Positions 1 to 13,631 are shown, numbered from the stretch's first letter. The stretch is DNA of 64,000 nt from Leptoclinus maculatus (GCA_032191485.1 JAVDOI010000003.1:16371813-16435812), one strand, 5' to 3'. Notes: a model not told the origin generated them from the sequence alone. Numbers and translations are program-made.

Positions 1-26
1 TGCTCAGATGTGTCTTCTCTTCGTAG

Positions 27-56
27 GCCGTTGGCTCAATTTAGATCCTGACGCAG
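27..56 (+). other. pcnt: Possible 30-nt pcnt microexon
   Basis: A 30-base segment lies between a good pyrimidine-AG acceptor (tcttctcttcgtag) and a GTTTGT donor. The next certain exon (347) begins with the last two bases of a codon, so this segment would have to end with one base of that codon. Only that frame is open here (RWLNLDPDA); the other two contain stops. This is weak support for a real microexon, and I do not recognise the peptide. It may equally be chance within an intron. Confidence 0.3.
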
Positions 57-346
57 GTTTGTGGGTCAGAGTGGAGTGTGAGAGTGTGATGAGGGGGTGG
101 GGATGAATATGCAGTACATTTGCCGTGCTGTGTGAAGTGTCTTTTGAGTGCTGTGTCTTTTTTTTTTTTTAACCTCTTACACAATGTTCTTGTTCAGAGC
201 TGTCAAGGTGAATGCATTCAGTGCCTTTTTTCAGGAGGAAAGGCACAGGATGTGTAATATGTATTTAACTCTATTGTCTCCCCGGCTCTGTGTATATATT
301 TGCATTGAAACAATTGGCCCTAACATCCCCTTTTTTATTTTTCAAG

Positions 347-3300
347 CTCTGCTGGCAGAGACGGAGCATTTAACCCAGGATAGGCTGGACTTGCAGCGGC
401 AGGCAGAGAAGGACCACGGCTCTCTGTCGCTGCGCCTCAGGGCTCTGGAGAGAGAGCTGGAGGAGCAGGAAACCAAGGGCCTGGACACGGAGCAGCACCA
501 CAAAACCCACACCGAAGACCTCAACCAGCGCGTCCAAGCACTCGAGAAGCAGCTGAAACACGACAGGCAATTTATAGAAGTGAGTTTTTACAAATGAAAA
601 GTGCAATTCTTTATAAATCTTTCGTTTTGTCCCTTTAATTTGCAGTCACGTGAACACTTCCTATTATGATCTTGCGTTCTTGCTTCACTTACTGCTATTT
701 GAGAGTGTCGCAGGGCTTTTCTCATGTTGCAGACGCAAATCTTTCACATCACTTGTTCCTGTGCGTTATAGGAGCAGGCTGTGGAGCGTGAACACGAGAG
801 AGACGACTTCCAGCAGGAGATCCGAAGCCTGGAGGCCCAACTCAGACAGACGGCCAGCGTGGATAACAAAGGACACAGGGTGAGGCCCATTCATTTGTTA
901 GCAAAGTATATACGGTAATATTTCTCATCTGGACAATATCTCACAAAATGCTTGTGTTTCTAGATAAACAGTGCATTATTGCATTTGCAGTGTGTGTGTG
1001 TGTGTGCTTTTGATGTGTTTTTGAGATGAGTGTCTATGACATTGCTCATTGGATTATGAAGCATACGTGTAGTACTTACAGAGGTTGAAGTGATGAATGC
1101 ATTGTTTGTCATGAGCCTGACTTTTGCCATGTGTTTATCCCTGTGCTCAACGGATTGCTGTAGTTTCAGGACTTGGTTCTGCAGGTATGAAATCTAACCG
1201 TAGCCTACTTCTCCTAGCTCCTCTGACTCTTTTGCATGGTGTGTATTGTACATCATTAATCCATGCAATCACCCATGGATTAATTTTCACTGCTTATTTG
1301 TGCTTTGTCATGTGTTCTACATTCATTCCTATTTAATCCTTCGTTTGTTAATATCCATTCGCTTCTGTTTCGCACTTCATCTGTCTTTCACCTGCACGTC
1401 ACTGCTCTCTGGAATAGCTTAACTTCCATGTTCGGTACCGGCGGCTGCAGATCTGGAATAGCTAATTTATCTACAAATCATGCAGTTTTCACTCTACTTA
1501 AAACTATAGAGACTTGTCATCCGAAATGTTGCCCCCCCCCCTCTATGTCTCTGCAGGTGGAGAGTCTACAAGCTATCCTTAAAGACAAGACGGATGACCA
1601 CGCCTCCTTGCTTGCATCCAATCAGCAAGCCCAGCGCGACGTTACAGAGCGCAATGAGGAGATAGACAAGCTAGCCGGACGAATCCGAGAACTAGAGCAA
1701 GCTCTGCTGAACAGCGCTGAGAGTCATGGATCCATCGGTCACCTGGAGCAAGAGGTCCAGAAAGCAAAGTTGAGAGAACAGGAGCTCACACAAGTAAGAA
1801 GATTGTACACTTGAACTGAGCAGTCACTCTTAATATACCGCCGTTCTTTGTCCTCACAAACGTACTCCCTTCTGTCAGGATAAGCAGGCACTGGAGCAGC
1901 AGCAGCTGTCCAACAGGCTTCAGATCTCCGCCCTGCAGTCCAAAGTGGATGAGACGAGACACTGTTACCATGAAAACACACGCGACCCCACTCAGGAGCT
2001 CAGCGATGCGCTGGACACCGCTCAACAGAGCCTGCAGAGCAAAGATCAAGAGGTCTGTAAGACTCGAACCAAAGCCAGTGTTTTGGGCTAATGAGTGGCG
2101 GTTGCTTGATGCATTTGGCAGCAGCGCCACCTTTTGGTACAAATGTGTATGCAAACTTGATCCGTCTTTTTAAAAGTCACCACGAGGGAAAGACACTTTT
2201 TAACCCACCACTGTAAACTATGTTGCTTCTATATTTAATAAGTAATGTTGTGTCTTTGTAGGTCGAGGTCCTGCTTGGCCAACTGGAGACGGTGCAGAGG
2301 GACTTAAGCCTCAAAGAGGTTGAACTAAAACACCTCGCACTACAGCTGGAGCTACTGACCAATCAGAATGCAGCTCAGGTTAACGAGCTCCAAGAACAGA
2401 TTGCTGCCCTAAAGGTCAGCGCTATTTCATTATTTTCCTCAATTTTTATTTTTATTTTTGGGCTTAACTACCCAAGTAAACAGTAGGAACTTGAATGGAG
2501 GAAGAGGGATGAATACTTAATGAGAATGCTATTGGTGGTTTCTTACACATCCATAAGAAAGAGATGAATAACTTGGTGTTGACGAATGGATTGACCTGGT
2601 GTTCAATATGTATGTGAAGGAGAGAATTGATTACAACTTGGGAACCCAGAAGGATGTATTGGACTAAACTGGTCAAAATGGATTGTTTACATATAATCCC
2701 ACATATTAGTAGTATACATCATAAACGCACCTTACAGTGTCATTTTTAGCCTCTCATTGAGTATGTATGCAATTCTATTCATAATCCCCCAGAATATTTT
2801 TAGTTTTTCTCTCATCTTTATTCTCTCCTTAATAGTTAATAAAACAAGAAAGAACCAAAATAAAATCAGCTTATGACTTACAATATAACTTAGAAGTGAA
2901 CTGGTTTGTACAACTCTGCTTGCAGGAAAATGTGTCCGCTCTCATCGTACTCGAGGAGGAGCAGGAGGAGCAAAGCGAGGTGGACACAGAGGAAGAGACG
3001 CTCTCCTCGGCATTTCTCCAGGAGAAGAATCAGGAGATCGACCAGCTCAACACAGAGATCCAAAACCTGGAACAGGAGTTGGAGAACACCAGGGACAACA
3101 AGGTCAGAATATGTGCACACAGAAGTGCCCACAGTTTATGAGGGAAATTATAATTGTCTCATTAATTGTTCTCGTCTTTCTGACAAAAAGGCTTTGGAGG
3201 CGGAGCTTGAGGATCTGCGCTCGCAGGTGGAACACCTTCGGTCTGAAGTCACGAGAGTGCGTCAGGACAAACGGGAAGAAGAGGAGCGCCTTCACGAGGT

Positions 3301-5022
3301 CATCAGCACGCTGCAGGCCGAACTCGCCACATTAGGCCCCAACCTGCATGAAGTCAGTGACTCTCAGGACGGTGACAGCATTAACCCCTCGCCGGCTCCC
3401 AGCCCCGAACCGGACCACTATACCATCCAGGGACAGGCGAGGAGGGGAGGGCCAAACAGCCTGAAGCAGGAGCTCAGTCTGAGTCGCTCTGCCTCGTCGC
3501 GTTCCCTCCGATCTCGTCTCAAGGCCCTCCAGACTCAGCTGGAGACCGCGGTGGCAGAGAAAGACGGACTGGAGCGATTACTGCTCAGCCAGGAGGAAGA
3601 TTTCAGAGGACACGGGGAGGAGTTCGGAAAGAGGCTGACAGCTGAGCGGGAGAGGGCAGATGAACTCCAAGGTGTCCTCGCTGTCAAGGAAGCTGAGCTG
3701 GAGGAAGTCAAAGCCCGGAAAGAAGAGGAGACGGGGAAGAGGAAACTATCTGAAGAGGAGGGGGACAGTTGCGAAATTCAAGAGATGAGCGCACTGCATG
3801 AGAAGAACGTCCGCCTCAGCTCTCTGGTTATGGAACTCCAAAAGAATGAACAGGAGAGCGTGACCGAGATCGAGAGTCTAAAATCAAAAGAGCAGGAAAT
3901 GCAATCCGAAATAGAAGTCCTTGGAGAAACCAGTCTCACTCTTGAGAGACAAGTCCAGGAGGTTAGGGCCGAGATGGTGGACATGGAGGCACTGGTTGCT
4001 GAGGAAAGGACAAAGCTGAAGACCCTCAAGACTGTGATGGGGGAGCTTTCTGCTGAGCGGGAGGCACTGAGGAGGAGGGAGTGGCAACTCCAGGAGGAAA
4101 TCGAACGGCTCAGGCAGGAAGTGGTTTCCATGAGAGCCTGTATCCAGGACCTGATGGGTCGACTCGGTGAGAAGGAAACCAGTCAAGAAGAGGCTCAAAA
4201 GGAAGTGCTGGTGAGTGTCAATCCAAGATGCAAAACGTACAGTAAACTTTCAAATGCATATGCGTGACCTCCTTTTAACTTCCTCGTTGAATTATAGGCC
4301 TTTCAATAAAGGGAATAAATATCTAGAAAATAAATTCATTACCTAAGATTTTGATGGTGTAAAAAGGTTTGTTTGCATCATTTCTAAGTTTATAAACACA
4401 GCTGTGAAACACACTTTTATTTTCAGTTTTTGTAATTATGTCTCTGAATATAAATTACTCAAAATGTATGTGGTAAATGCACCGACTGTGCTTTTTTAAA
4501 ATCTGGTCATGAGAAACAGAAGAATTCCTTTTCTTCAGCCTGCGCTCCAGTTTTAAAGTCATTCAGAGAACTTGGTAAACCTTTTATCAACGGGCCCGAT
4601 GTGCAGAGAGCAAAATATCTTGCTGCCGCTCTTTTTTTTGCTAGCGTACAGCTGTGCTAGCGACCACATCTGGTTGTAGTTAACTGCCGTAACATCGCAG
4701 CGTCAGAGACTGCAGGCTCTTACTAACACGGAGGAAGTGACATTAAAATGAGGAAGCAGGAGGAAAATCTTTGTTAGCTGTGTTTTTGGTTTTTTAAAGC
4801 TCCAATGCACTTTATTTTTCTTTTTTTTGCGTGATAACTTGGCAGGATGTGGTAAGGAGAAGTTCTAGTCGTTAAAAAAGAATTAATGGAGGCTGCAAAG
4901 CATTTGTTGGGCTGCTGCACGTCTTTGCACTCATCTGATTTTGATGAGTTGATAGTTGTTTGTAGCCATTGTTGTTGTGTACTAAAGCGGTTTCTAGCGG
5001 TGTGTGTGTGTGTGTGTGTGTG

Positions 5023-5070
<48 letters not shown>

Positions 5071-8000
5071 ACACAGCATGTACATGTGGTACTCGTTAAA
5101 TAGGTATTTACTTTGCAAATCTGCAAATCGGTTGTTGCTCTTATGTAAACAGCAGTTTTTCCAGGAAAAACGGAAAGCTATGAACAAAATAAAGTTAGAA
5201 TATGGTGTGGATATATATGGATATATATGTGGATGCAGGGTTTCATGAATACTAAGAGAGGCTGCTAATGAGAATGTTTCTCTTTGTCTCAGACTCATGC
5301 TGAGGTGACTCTGGCTAAAGCAGACGCTGCCTTGAGACAGAGGGAGGCTGAACTCTCCAGACTGAAGGAGGAGCATCGGGTTCTGAGGGCCGAGCTGACT
5401 GCGCTGAAACAGGGTCTGAGTACCAGCTCAGAGAGGGCTGAGAAACTACACGAGGAGGGACAGGTAGGGACATGTGAAAACTGAACAGAGTATTAGATCC
5501 AAGTTGTAAAGCAGTGGGAGTTAATCTGTCTTTCTGTACGGATCCATGTGTTTGTTGTGAGACCTGAAATCATGGCGGTACTGGATTGAGTGTAATAAGC
5601 TGTATTTTAATGTTAATGTATTTCTGTCTGTCAGACCAAAGACCGTGCCTTAGTCGACCTGGAGACTGATAACCAGCGGCTGAAGGCGGAGCTTCAAGGT
5701 TTACAGGAAGACCTGGCTGTACTGGAAGAGGAACTATCCTATCAGCAAAGAGAACTACAACAACACAGACAACACCGTCACCAGCAAGGATACCCACAGA
5801 AGGGTGAGCACATAGCAGTCCTGCAAACATATAGTCTGCTGTTATATTTTATGGCACATTCACACCAATGACATAGAAGTAATTGACTTCAAGTGTTACT
5901 ATCACCATGTGCATCCCCGTCTGCATGCACAAGATGGACAAAACGTAGAGAAACAGCCCCATAGTGCTTTTAGAGGGTCTAAACCTCTTTTACCTCTGTG
6001 GCATCACAACAGTAACGGGTTCTCATAATGATTTATTTTCTTCATCCATCAGATATTTCCCACCGAGCTTTTGAGGATGTTGTGAGCGTGTCTCGTGACG
6101 AAGCCTCTCTGAGCTCTCCCGAGGTTTTAAGGAGACTCGAATGCTCCGAAGACAGAATCCCAGAACGGTTCCACGCCTCTGCCCTCGGCTCTCGTCTGTC
6201 CGACTTCAGCGCCCTGAACAGCACAGGCCTGGACCTCCACCAGGTCAAGACCTCACCCAGGGTGGTGATGGAGCCTCCACACTCCAGGACCATCACACCA
6301 GATCCAGCCTCACAGAGTACCCACTCCCCAGGCTCCGTGTCGGTGTCTGACAACTTCTCCATGCTCGACTCGCTGGACACTGATAAAGTATGTTAGTCTA
6401 AAACGTCCACACGTGTGTCCTTTGTGGCATTTGGTCATTTCGTTGGTTCAAATGTGGTTAAATATTTGTTTAATCTTGTAATTCTTTTTTTCTTAGGTGC
6501 GTGAATTGGAAGAACTTGATCTAACAGCACCTCCATCCTCCCTGGGCTCCAACTCCTCCTTGTCGGCACCAGAATGGGCCAGTGATGGATATGGCAGCAG
6601 TGAGTATTACCTCTAGTTTATTTATTTTTTATAGTTTTTCGACAAAATTGGAGTTTCATGGCACAGAGAAATAAGATGCATCAGGCTTTGGCTCCATAGA
6701 CAATACTTGTTAGTAGCATCAATTAATTATAGTTTTCTTTTCATTGGCAATTGATCTACTTAACTCTTCTGTTTTCCTCTTAGATGTGAGTTCAGAATTG
6801 GGTGCGAGGCTGAGAGTAGAGCTGGAACAGACTGAAAGGCTGGACGCTCAGTTTCTTGAGTATCTCCACTGCCGAGGAATGAACCCCACAGTCAACACAG
6901 ACAGTGCTGCAGGCAGTATGAGCTACAGTGATGACCTGTTGTCACCTGAGCTTCAGGTAGGCTTCAATTGAACTTGGCAGTAATTCTGTTGATTTCACAC
7001 TATGCCGAGACTTTACTTAGTTTCCTTCTCCGTCTTCCTGCAGGGTCTGTTGAAGAAGGTGTATCAAGAAAGCTGCCGAATTCTCACATTGTCCCAACGC
7101 CGCGCCGCCTCCTCAACGCAACCTCATGTCTCGGACTTAAGAGCCTTCTCGCTGAGTCGGAGAGGGCATCGTTCTGAAGATGGCGCCATCGCACTGGACC
7201 AGCGGGACAACGCCTCCTCCAACCCCCCCATGAGCTGGCAGCAGGAGAAGAGGGCGCTGCAGGAGACTGTGATTGCTCTCCGAGAGCTGCTCTGTCGAAT
7301 GGCCCAGAGACACACCCGCGTGAGTTTCTGGGGTTTTTAAAGAGACATTTGAAATTGATATCTTTACTTGCTGATCACCTTCTTCCTTCCTCAGACTGAC
7401 TACAGAGATGAAGATGACGGGCACAGAGATCAGCTCCAAACTGACGGACAGGGTGAATCCCAGCTGAGGACTGAGCTGGAGGAGAGCCAGAAACAACTGA
7501 AATGTGCTCATGACACTCAGCAAGAGCAGAAGAACAAAATACAGTCAGTCAGGTATGTTAAGTATTGGTGGTGCTAGTATGAACTTTCGCTCTCTTCTCC
7601 ATGTTTCTGTTACAATTACACACAGACGTGTAATCCTACCAAAAGTGGTGAAAAGTAAGGTTTGGGTTGTGCTGTTTTCCCCCTTCAGGATGGCTGTAGA
7701 AGAGGGTGAGGAAGTGTTGAGACGGGAGCAGATGAGAGTCCAGGAGCTTCAACAACAACTGGAGCAGGAGAGAGCTCTGAGTCTCCGTAAGGACGGCGAG
7801 GAGGAGGAAAGGAGAGAGGTAAGACGAGGACCTAACACATGCATACTGACTGTACTATAAATTTTCATATAAAAGCTGGTATTCAAATGATGAAATAATT
7901 GCCCGTGAGCCAGCACGAACATTTGAAGGCCGGTCGTTGATACAGATTGAGAGGTGCAGAATTACGTGTCAACTAAAATAGCACATAGTAAGTTTAGTGA

Positions 8001-11000
8001 CGGATGACTCTCCTCTTCCCTCTCCAGGCTGTGCATGTTTCCTCTGAGCAGCAGAGGTCAGAGGTCACTGCTCTTAAGGGTCAGGTGGAACAGGAGAGGG
8101 TAACCTGCAGCAACCTCAGACGGGAGCTTCAGATTGAACAGTCCCGCAGTGTGCTGCTGGAGAAACGCCTAGAAGACACCCTGAAGGAGCTGGAAGACGA
8201 ACGCCAACTTTCTGCTCACCAGCGAGAGCTCAACTTGCAAGACAAGACTCGTCTTGAGCGCCTCCTGACTGAAGCAGGATCTTGCCAAGTAGAAATTCAC
8301 TCCAAGCTCGAAAACGCTCGCAGGAAGTTGGAGGAAGAGAAAGACCGTTGCTCCAGGCAGGTGGGTGAACTCGGCCGCAGACACGAGGCGGATGCCGCCA
8401 GAGACGGGAAGTTCCTCTCCGACATGCGCGCCCAGCTGGAGCAGGAGCGAAGGCAGGGGGAGGAGCTGGTAGTTGAGCTGGACAAACTGAGAGCTGAGCT
8501 CCTGCAGAGCAGGAGGAAATGGGAAGAGGAGGACAGAACGAGGAGGGTGGAGCTGCAGAGGGAGCAGGAGGCCGCCGCTCGACATCGTGTAGCTATGGAG
8601 ACCTCGAAGGAGCAGAAACGGGAAACCAGCTGTGCTTTAGAGATGGAGCGGGAGCGGTCCAGGCACCACGGGGTGGAGCTGGCCGAGCTGAAGGAGAGAC
8701 TGCGACTGCTGAAGGACAAAGAGAGGGAGAGGGAGGAGCAGTGGGAGAGAGAGAAGAGGAAGGAGAGGCAAGAGCAGATGGAGAGGGAGCGACGACAGGA
8801 CAGGACCAACAGCAAACTGGTAAAATATCATCAACCTACTTCTTTACTTTGACAAATGCAATGCTCTTGTTTAAGATATGTTTCAAGAAAGCTCTGGATA
8901 CACGCGGACACGCTTCCTTACAAACATTTCTGACTTTAGTGTGAGTTGGAGCTGTTGAGGCAACAGGACCAGCAGCGCATGCAGGACCTACAGCGCACTC
9001 TGGTAGAGCTGGAACGAGAGGAGAGAGAGATGGCTGCTCAGAGGCTGTCTGGAAGAACCACAGGGCAGCATCACACGGCCGCATCATCACCGCATCGCCA
9101 GAGCGACTTCCAGGCCGGCAGTGCACAACTAAACCAGCAGGTACACAAGTGGTTATTACACCAACACCACAGTACAACCAAAACGTAGTGCTGTGCCACA
9201 GAACCCTGTAATTTATCACAGTTGGATGAATGTAAACTCTCTGTACTTTTGCCGTAGACGTCGTCCGTGCCGTCGTCCCCCAGTCTCCCGGAAAGGTTGC
9301 TGAAGGAGAACTCTGAACTTACAGAGCGAGTGACATCCATGAGTGAGGAGAGAGCCGCCCTCAAACACACACTCGCCTGCACGGAGCGACAGCTGCGGCG
9401 CACCGAGAACGAGCTCGCTAAGGTCGCCACCGAAACTGAGAACAGGCCCGTCAATGATGTGACCAGCAACAGCAAGGTCAGTACGAAACTGTCCAGGAAC
9501 AGATTTGACCAGATTAATCACTGCAGTGTTTTCTATACTGTTGATAGTAGTGTTGAAGTTATTTAGCCCCCCCCCAAGAGAGATTTCTTTTTTTGAGTAG
9601 TAATGAAAAGGTGCAGGGGGCCTACTTTGGTGAATCCAAATTATTTAATGACTGTATGTTGGCTTAGCTGTAACAATACAATTACCAATGTCAACTTGAA
9701 CACCCGACTGTAACGCTGATATACAATATCATACAACCCGTGTTTTTTTTAATTGTTTTTCCAGATGCAGCGCTTGTATGAGCGCTACCTCCGCGCCGAG
9801 AGCTTCAGGAAAGCTCTGGTGTACCAGAAGCGTTACCTGCTGCTGCTGGTGGGAGATTTCCAGCAGTGCGAGCGGGACACGCTGTGTCTCATCGCTCGCA
9901 TGGGGGCCCGGCCGTCCCCCCCACTCTCCCACAACAGACCCCTCGGACGATTTAGGGCTGCCGTTCGAGTCGTCATCGCTGTCTTACGGTAGGGAGCTTC
10001 CCAAGACGTAAAGATTCAGGACTTAACTCGGCCTCGTCTGTGGATAAAACTAATCGCACCTTATTTTCAGAATGAAGTTCCTGACCAAGAAATGGCAGAG
10101 AGCGATCAGAAGATTATCTGAGACCGTCAATGGGCATGTTCAAGGTCAGCTCAGTGAACACGTTTAATGATGCTATGTGTGTGTGTGTATGAGTGGGTGG
10201 ATGTTTAATCTTCATGTCTCTTACAGGGCCTAAAGCTGAAGTTTTAAGGCAACAACATCCAAGATTAAAGTTCGACTCGCCACCAAACAGAGACAACGGT
10301 GCCGTCCACAGAGACACAGTGTCGGCTCTTGTTCCACCCACAAAATCACCCTTCAGGTTGCACAACAGGTTTGGGCTCTTCCTTAAACTTTCCATTGTTA
10401 AGTGGATGTCTTCACAACTATCTGAATGAAATTCCTGTCATTTTTCATCATTGAGCTGTCTTCTCTCCTCAGGGTTTACTCCAGCGCCAGTCTGGGCTCC
10501 GAGCATTCAGGAGGAACGTCTGAGGATCCAGAGCGATCTCTGACAGAATACATCCACCATCTAGAGAAAGTCCAGCAACGGTTGGTGGGAGCGAGACAAG
10601 GTGAACAGCATTAAGTATAAGGAAGGGGAAACGGGTGGATTTCAGCACAAAGGTGGATAACATTCTAAAAAGCTGTCGCACGTGGTGCACACTGGAAACA
10701 CTGAGTCCATTCATCGCTTATAAGATTGGGGGACCTCTTGGGTTTCATTCATTGCACTCTAGTCCATGTTTGTGTTTACAATGGATCAGTGATTGGGCCT
10801 GAGCAGTGAACAGTTAGGTTAGACATCATACTGGTACTGTGGGTACCATCACCCACAAATTTCAAGGCATCCCACTCAAAAACAGCCAAATTATGAAGCA
10901 CAACTTCTTGGGTTCTGAGCCCCTAAGTATAGTTGTAGCGAGTGATATCACACTGGGAGATGTTACAGGGCACTGGGTTTATGTTTTATAGCTCTCATGC

Positions 11001-12124
11001 CGAGATCAGACCACACATCAGCCTGGTGAGGGCTCAAACAAATAAAAAAAGATCCAGAATATATCAGAGCCACTAACAAGTCCTACAACTTGCTCTGTGA
11101 CATTGCCCCATAGGAGCACTAACAACTCTAAACATGGCAGAGTGAGGAATTATGTCTTTCACTCCTGGGTCACAAGTATTATACCAAATTAAGACACAAA
11201 TATTGTGGCGTCTGATCCCAGCATAAGATGCATGTCTCCTAATTCGGTCACTAATATTCCAGAAAGTTTTTTGTCCATTCATCAGAGAAATATACACAGA
11301 AAATACACTACTGGTGACAGAGTTCATTACAAGACTATGAAAAACTTCCTGCAAAACAGCATTTTTTTTAAATCCCACAAAACCTGTGTGCTCTGTCATC
11401 TGCCAACCTAGTGAGCGTGACTCATTTAGCCCCGCCCCCTAAAGAGGCAAGGAGGATACAGTCAGCCTGTTCCCCTGATATGATTGGTTATCGGCAGCGC
11501 TGGCTGCAGGAGAATAGGACGTGGCTGTACCTGAGCTGCTTGTCGCCCCTTTACCTGAATGGTCCAGGTGAGTGTGAGTGTAAAAATACTCACTCCACCA
11601 AATGTCAAAGCAGCTTGATACACCTCTCAGGACAGGTGCTACGTTCATCGTTCACTGGGGGCACGAGATAAGCGGTGGTAGCACTCTGGTCTGACACATA
11701 CATGCATGCCCTGCAGGTTAATGATCCCCCTATATTTATGTTAATTCATGTTAAATGTCCATTTTCTTCAGATTGCACATGTATAACTATTTTTTTTTAA
11801 TAGTTATACATGCATTTTCATCAACGCTGTTTTCTAACGGGTGTTTTTGGACTGCTTTCAGTCTACTCGTGGCAACATCTGTGATTGCTTTTACATTAAT
11901 TTAGAACAAATGTATATTTAACAGATACCGGTAATATTTTCAAACGAATGCACAGTTGTCTTTACTCAAAGAAATAGTTTAAGTTTGACCATCAGCAGTA
12001 GTTTTGTCTTTAACTTAACGATAGTTTGTGTCTAAACTGTGGATGCTAATCACCTTATTTTGTTATTTGTGTTTGTTTAGGTTCGTCTGCTTTCCAGCCC
12101 GACCCGAAGTTATCCGACCATTGA
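347..12124 (+). CDS. pcnt: Pericentrin, 3' part of the gene (C-terminal about 1,860 residues)
   Basis: Giant coiled-coil scaffold of the pericentriolar material; it anchors gamma-tubulin complexes and kinases at centrosomes. Exons: 347-579, 772-879, 1557-1793, 1879-2052, 2262-2414, 2926-3102, 3191-4210, 5293-5463, 5635-5803, 6053-6387, 6497-6599, 6784-6956, 7044-7319, 7395-7552, 7689-7818, 8028-8819, 8940-9140, 9258-9476, 9765-9988, 10071-10144, 10227-10368, 10473-10600, 11430-11567 (less certain), 12081-12124. All phases join. The exons before 9765 are Glu/Gln/Arg/Leu-rich heptad sequence. Two Ser/Pro-rich breaks occur, near 3360-3500 and in 6053-6387. The PACT domain follows, then a tail motif TEYIHHLEKVQQRL. 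AKAP9 shares PACT, but AVRVVIA, KKWQ and the TEYIHHLE tail fit pericentrin better. The donor after 2052 (GTCTGT) is weak. The N-terminus lies outside the window. Confidence 0.9.
5000..5071. repeat. Compound (TG)n(TA)n(CA)n microsatellite
   Basis: Compound dinucleotide repeat in the 1.08-kb pcnt intron 4211-5292. Its TG, TA and CA blocks make it self-complementary. The rest of that intron has no feature. Confidence 0.95.
9765..10144 (+). other. pcnt: PACT domain exons of pcnt
   Basis: Two exons (9765-9988 and 10071-10144) encode the PACT domain, which targets pericentrin and AKAP9 to the centrosome and centriole wall. Visible motifs in order are YLRAESFRKALVYQKRYLLL, then GRFRAAVRVVIAVLR, then MKFLTKKWQ. 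The last two form the basic amphipathic calmodulin-binding stretch known in this family. The intron falls inside this basic helix, between VLR and MKF, and splits the Arg codon. Confidence 0.95.
10601..12080 (+). other. pcnt: Last pcnt introns with a candidate penultimate exon at 11430-11567
   Basis: The exon ending at 10600 and the terminal exon (12081-12124, ending PKLSDH and TGA) join directly in phase. Between them lies a further 138-base open segment, 11430-11567. It has an acceptor ctcatttag and a very strong CAG|GTGAGT donor. Its length is a multiple of three and both ends match the flanking phases, so it could be constitutive or a cassette. It encodes 46 codons including RRIQSACSPDM and YRQRWLQENRTWLYL, which I do not recognise from mammalian pericentrin. 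If 10600 is not spliced, the protein would stop eight codons later, at 10612-10614. The rest of 10615-11429 shows no gene. Confidence 0.5.
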
Positions 12125-13139
12125 ATGAATGAATGAACGTCTGCATATCGTTCCAAAACTGTAGAAAACTGAAATATGTAGAAAGGAATATTGTGTGTTA
12201 CATTTTTTTAAAGAATTGATTTTTATAATTAAATTATTTTTCAATATTTTCTATTGTCATTTTCTATTCTCTGTACAATAGTGTTTGAAGGTCAGCTTGA
12301 GATGTTTATTTTAAATATTTTTCTATTGTCTTTATATCCTTTTGTGCTTGTAAATACAACTGATGATTATTTTACATTTGTCCAAATTTGCACTGATTTT
12401 TCTTTCTGTAAATCCATGATTAACAAAGCTAGTGAGCACATTATTGCATAAAGTTGAACAATATTAGTTTTTTGTATTCTCCGTGTTTCTACCATAAATA
12501 TGTTAAATGGGTAATGAAGGTGTAAAGAGTGTTTATTTTATGGCACCTCATTATTGAATTATATCCTGAGGTATAAAATTCTTCATATTAGATGTTTGAT
12601 TGTTGTGCGCTATTTATTTAGTTTGAACATAAATACTTTTATACAAATACTCTGACAGTTACAATAACAGGAACAGAGCAGAATGTTGTTCTCCAGTAAC
12701 AGATAAAGTCTGTACACGCTCATTGTTGGGATGATAAAACTACAAATACTAATGGTAAGTCACATTTATGAGATGGTAAGTAATTTCCATTCTAAAATGA
12801 GATAATTGTAAAAAAAAAAAATTGGCAGTTGGAAATGACCGGTAATGGAAAATGTAAACCATACTTTGGTGTCTTTTTTTTTTTTTACATCTTTACTGAA
12901 GATTTAATTTTACTTTTTTTTAATTTTATTTTTTAATACAAGATGAACCAAAACACAGAAAATGATCTTGAGTAGATAATGAGAATAAATGACATTTAAA
13001 TATTAATCCAAACCTATACAGTCAAATAAATCGGGTTTGGATTTGAATCAAATTACTAAACTTGTTCACCAGTTCTTTAGTAAAAAGCCATAATTTTTAC
13101 TCCTTTAGATTTATTCAAAACTGTGAGTACCATCCCATA
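12125..13139 (+). other. pcnt 3' UTR and AT-rich spacer
   Basis: Follows the pcnt stop. The sequence is AT-rich with no coding potential. Candidate cleavage signals are ATTAAA at 12228-12233 and AATAAA at 12984-12989. The second would give a 3' UTR of about 870 bases. Poly-A and poly-T runs occur around 12810 and 12873. Confidence 0.5.
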
Positions 13140-13460
13140 ATTATTTGGCTGAGTTATCGTTGCTGGGGGCTGCTGTCCCCCCGGTCAACTTTGAAGGGAT
13201 TCCCAGAGAGGGAATTGGAGATGTAGGTTCGACGTGTGCTTGAATGCTACGGCTGCTAACTACCTAGCTTTAAGCTCTCCGGTTGATTCGCGTCTTTTGA
13301 GGGACTATTTCGGGTGCGTGTCTCGGCCGAATGAACGCGAAAAAGTGACGATATTTAGCACGAGGCTAGGAATGTTGTCGTAGATCGTGTTTTATTGTGT
13401 TTTGAGTGTGTAAAGTGTTACACATGCTTCGGTTCATGAGAAATTCTTCGTTCAAACGTT
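13140..13460 (+). promoter_or_regulatory. Small CpG-richer patch, possible orphan promoter
   Basis: This stretch is clearly richer in G+C and CpG than its surroundings (for example gattcgcgtcttttgagg and gtctcggccgaatgaacgcg). It carries no convincing ORF. It lies about 2 kb upstream of the senp2 start and is separated from it by the foldback element. It could be an upstream senp2 promoter or first exon, or a promoter of a non-coding transcript. No direct evidence for either. Confidence 0.3.
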
Positions 13461-13631
13461 ATGCCACATGGTTGTGGAAATATTATATTTGCTACCGAAA
13501 ATAGCTTTCTTCGGTTCTGTTCGGCCCCACTGGTCGTCGCTTGTGGTCAAAGAGTTAATAATAACTTCATATTTTATTTTCCTGAAACGACCTTGCCTTG
13601 ATTTTTTTTTTTTTACGGAGTACTCTAGTTT

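Noticed and set aside
2053..2060. Alternative donor GTAAGA four bases into the intron after the exon ending 2052
   Set aside because: Better donor consensus but breaks the phase with the next exon, which must start in phase 0 (VEVLLGQLE).
8169..8815. Long antisense ORFs (138 and 172 codons) across the largest late pcnt exon
   Set aside because: Shadows of a Glu/Arg/Leu-rich coiled-coil exon; they read as Ser/Leu-rich sequence without splice or family support.
347..12124. AKAP9 instead of pericentrin
   Set aside because: PACT is shared and IARMG is AKAP9-like, but AVRVVIA, KKWQ and the TEYIHHLE tail motif fit pericentrin better.
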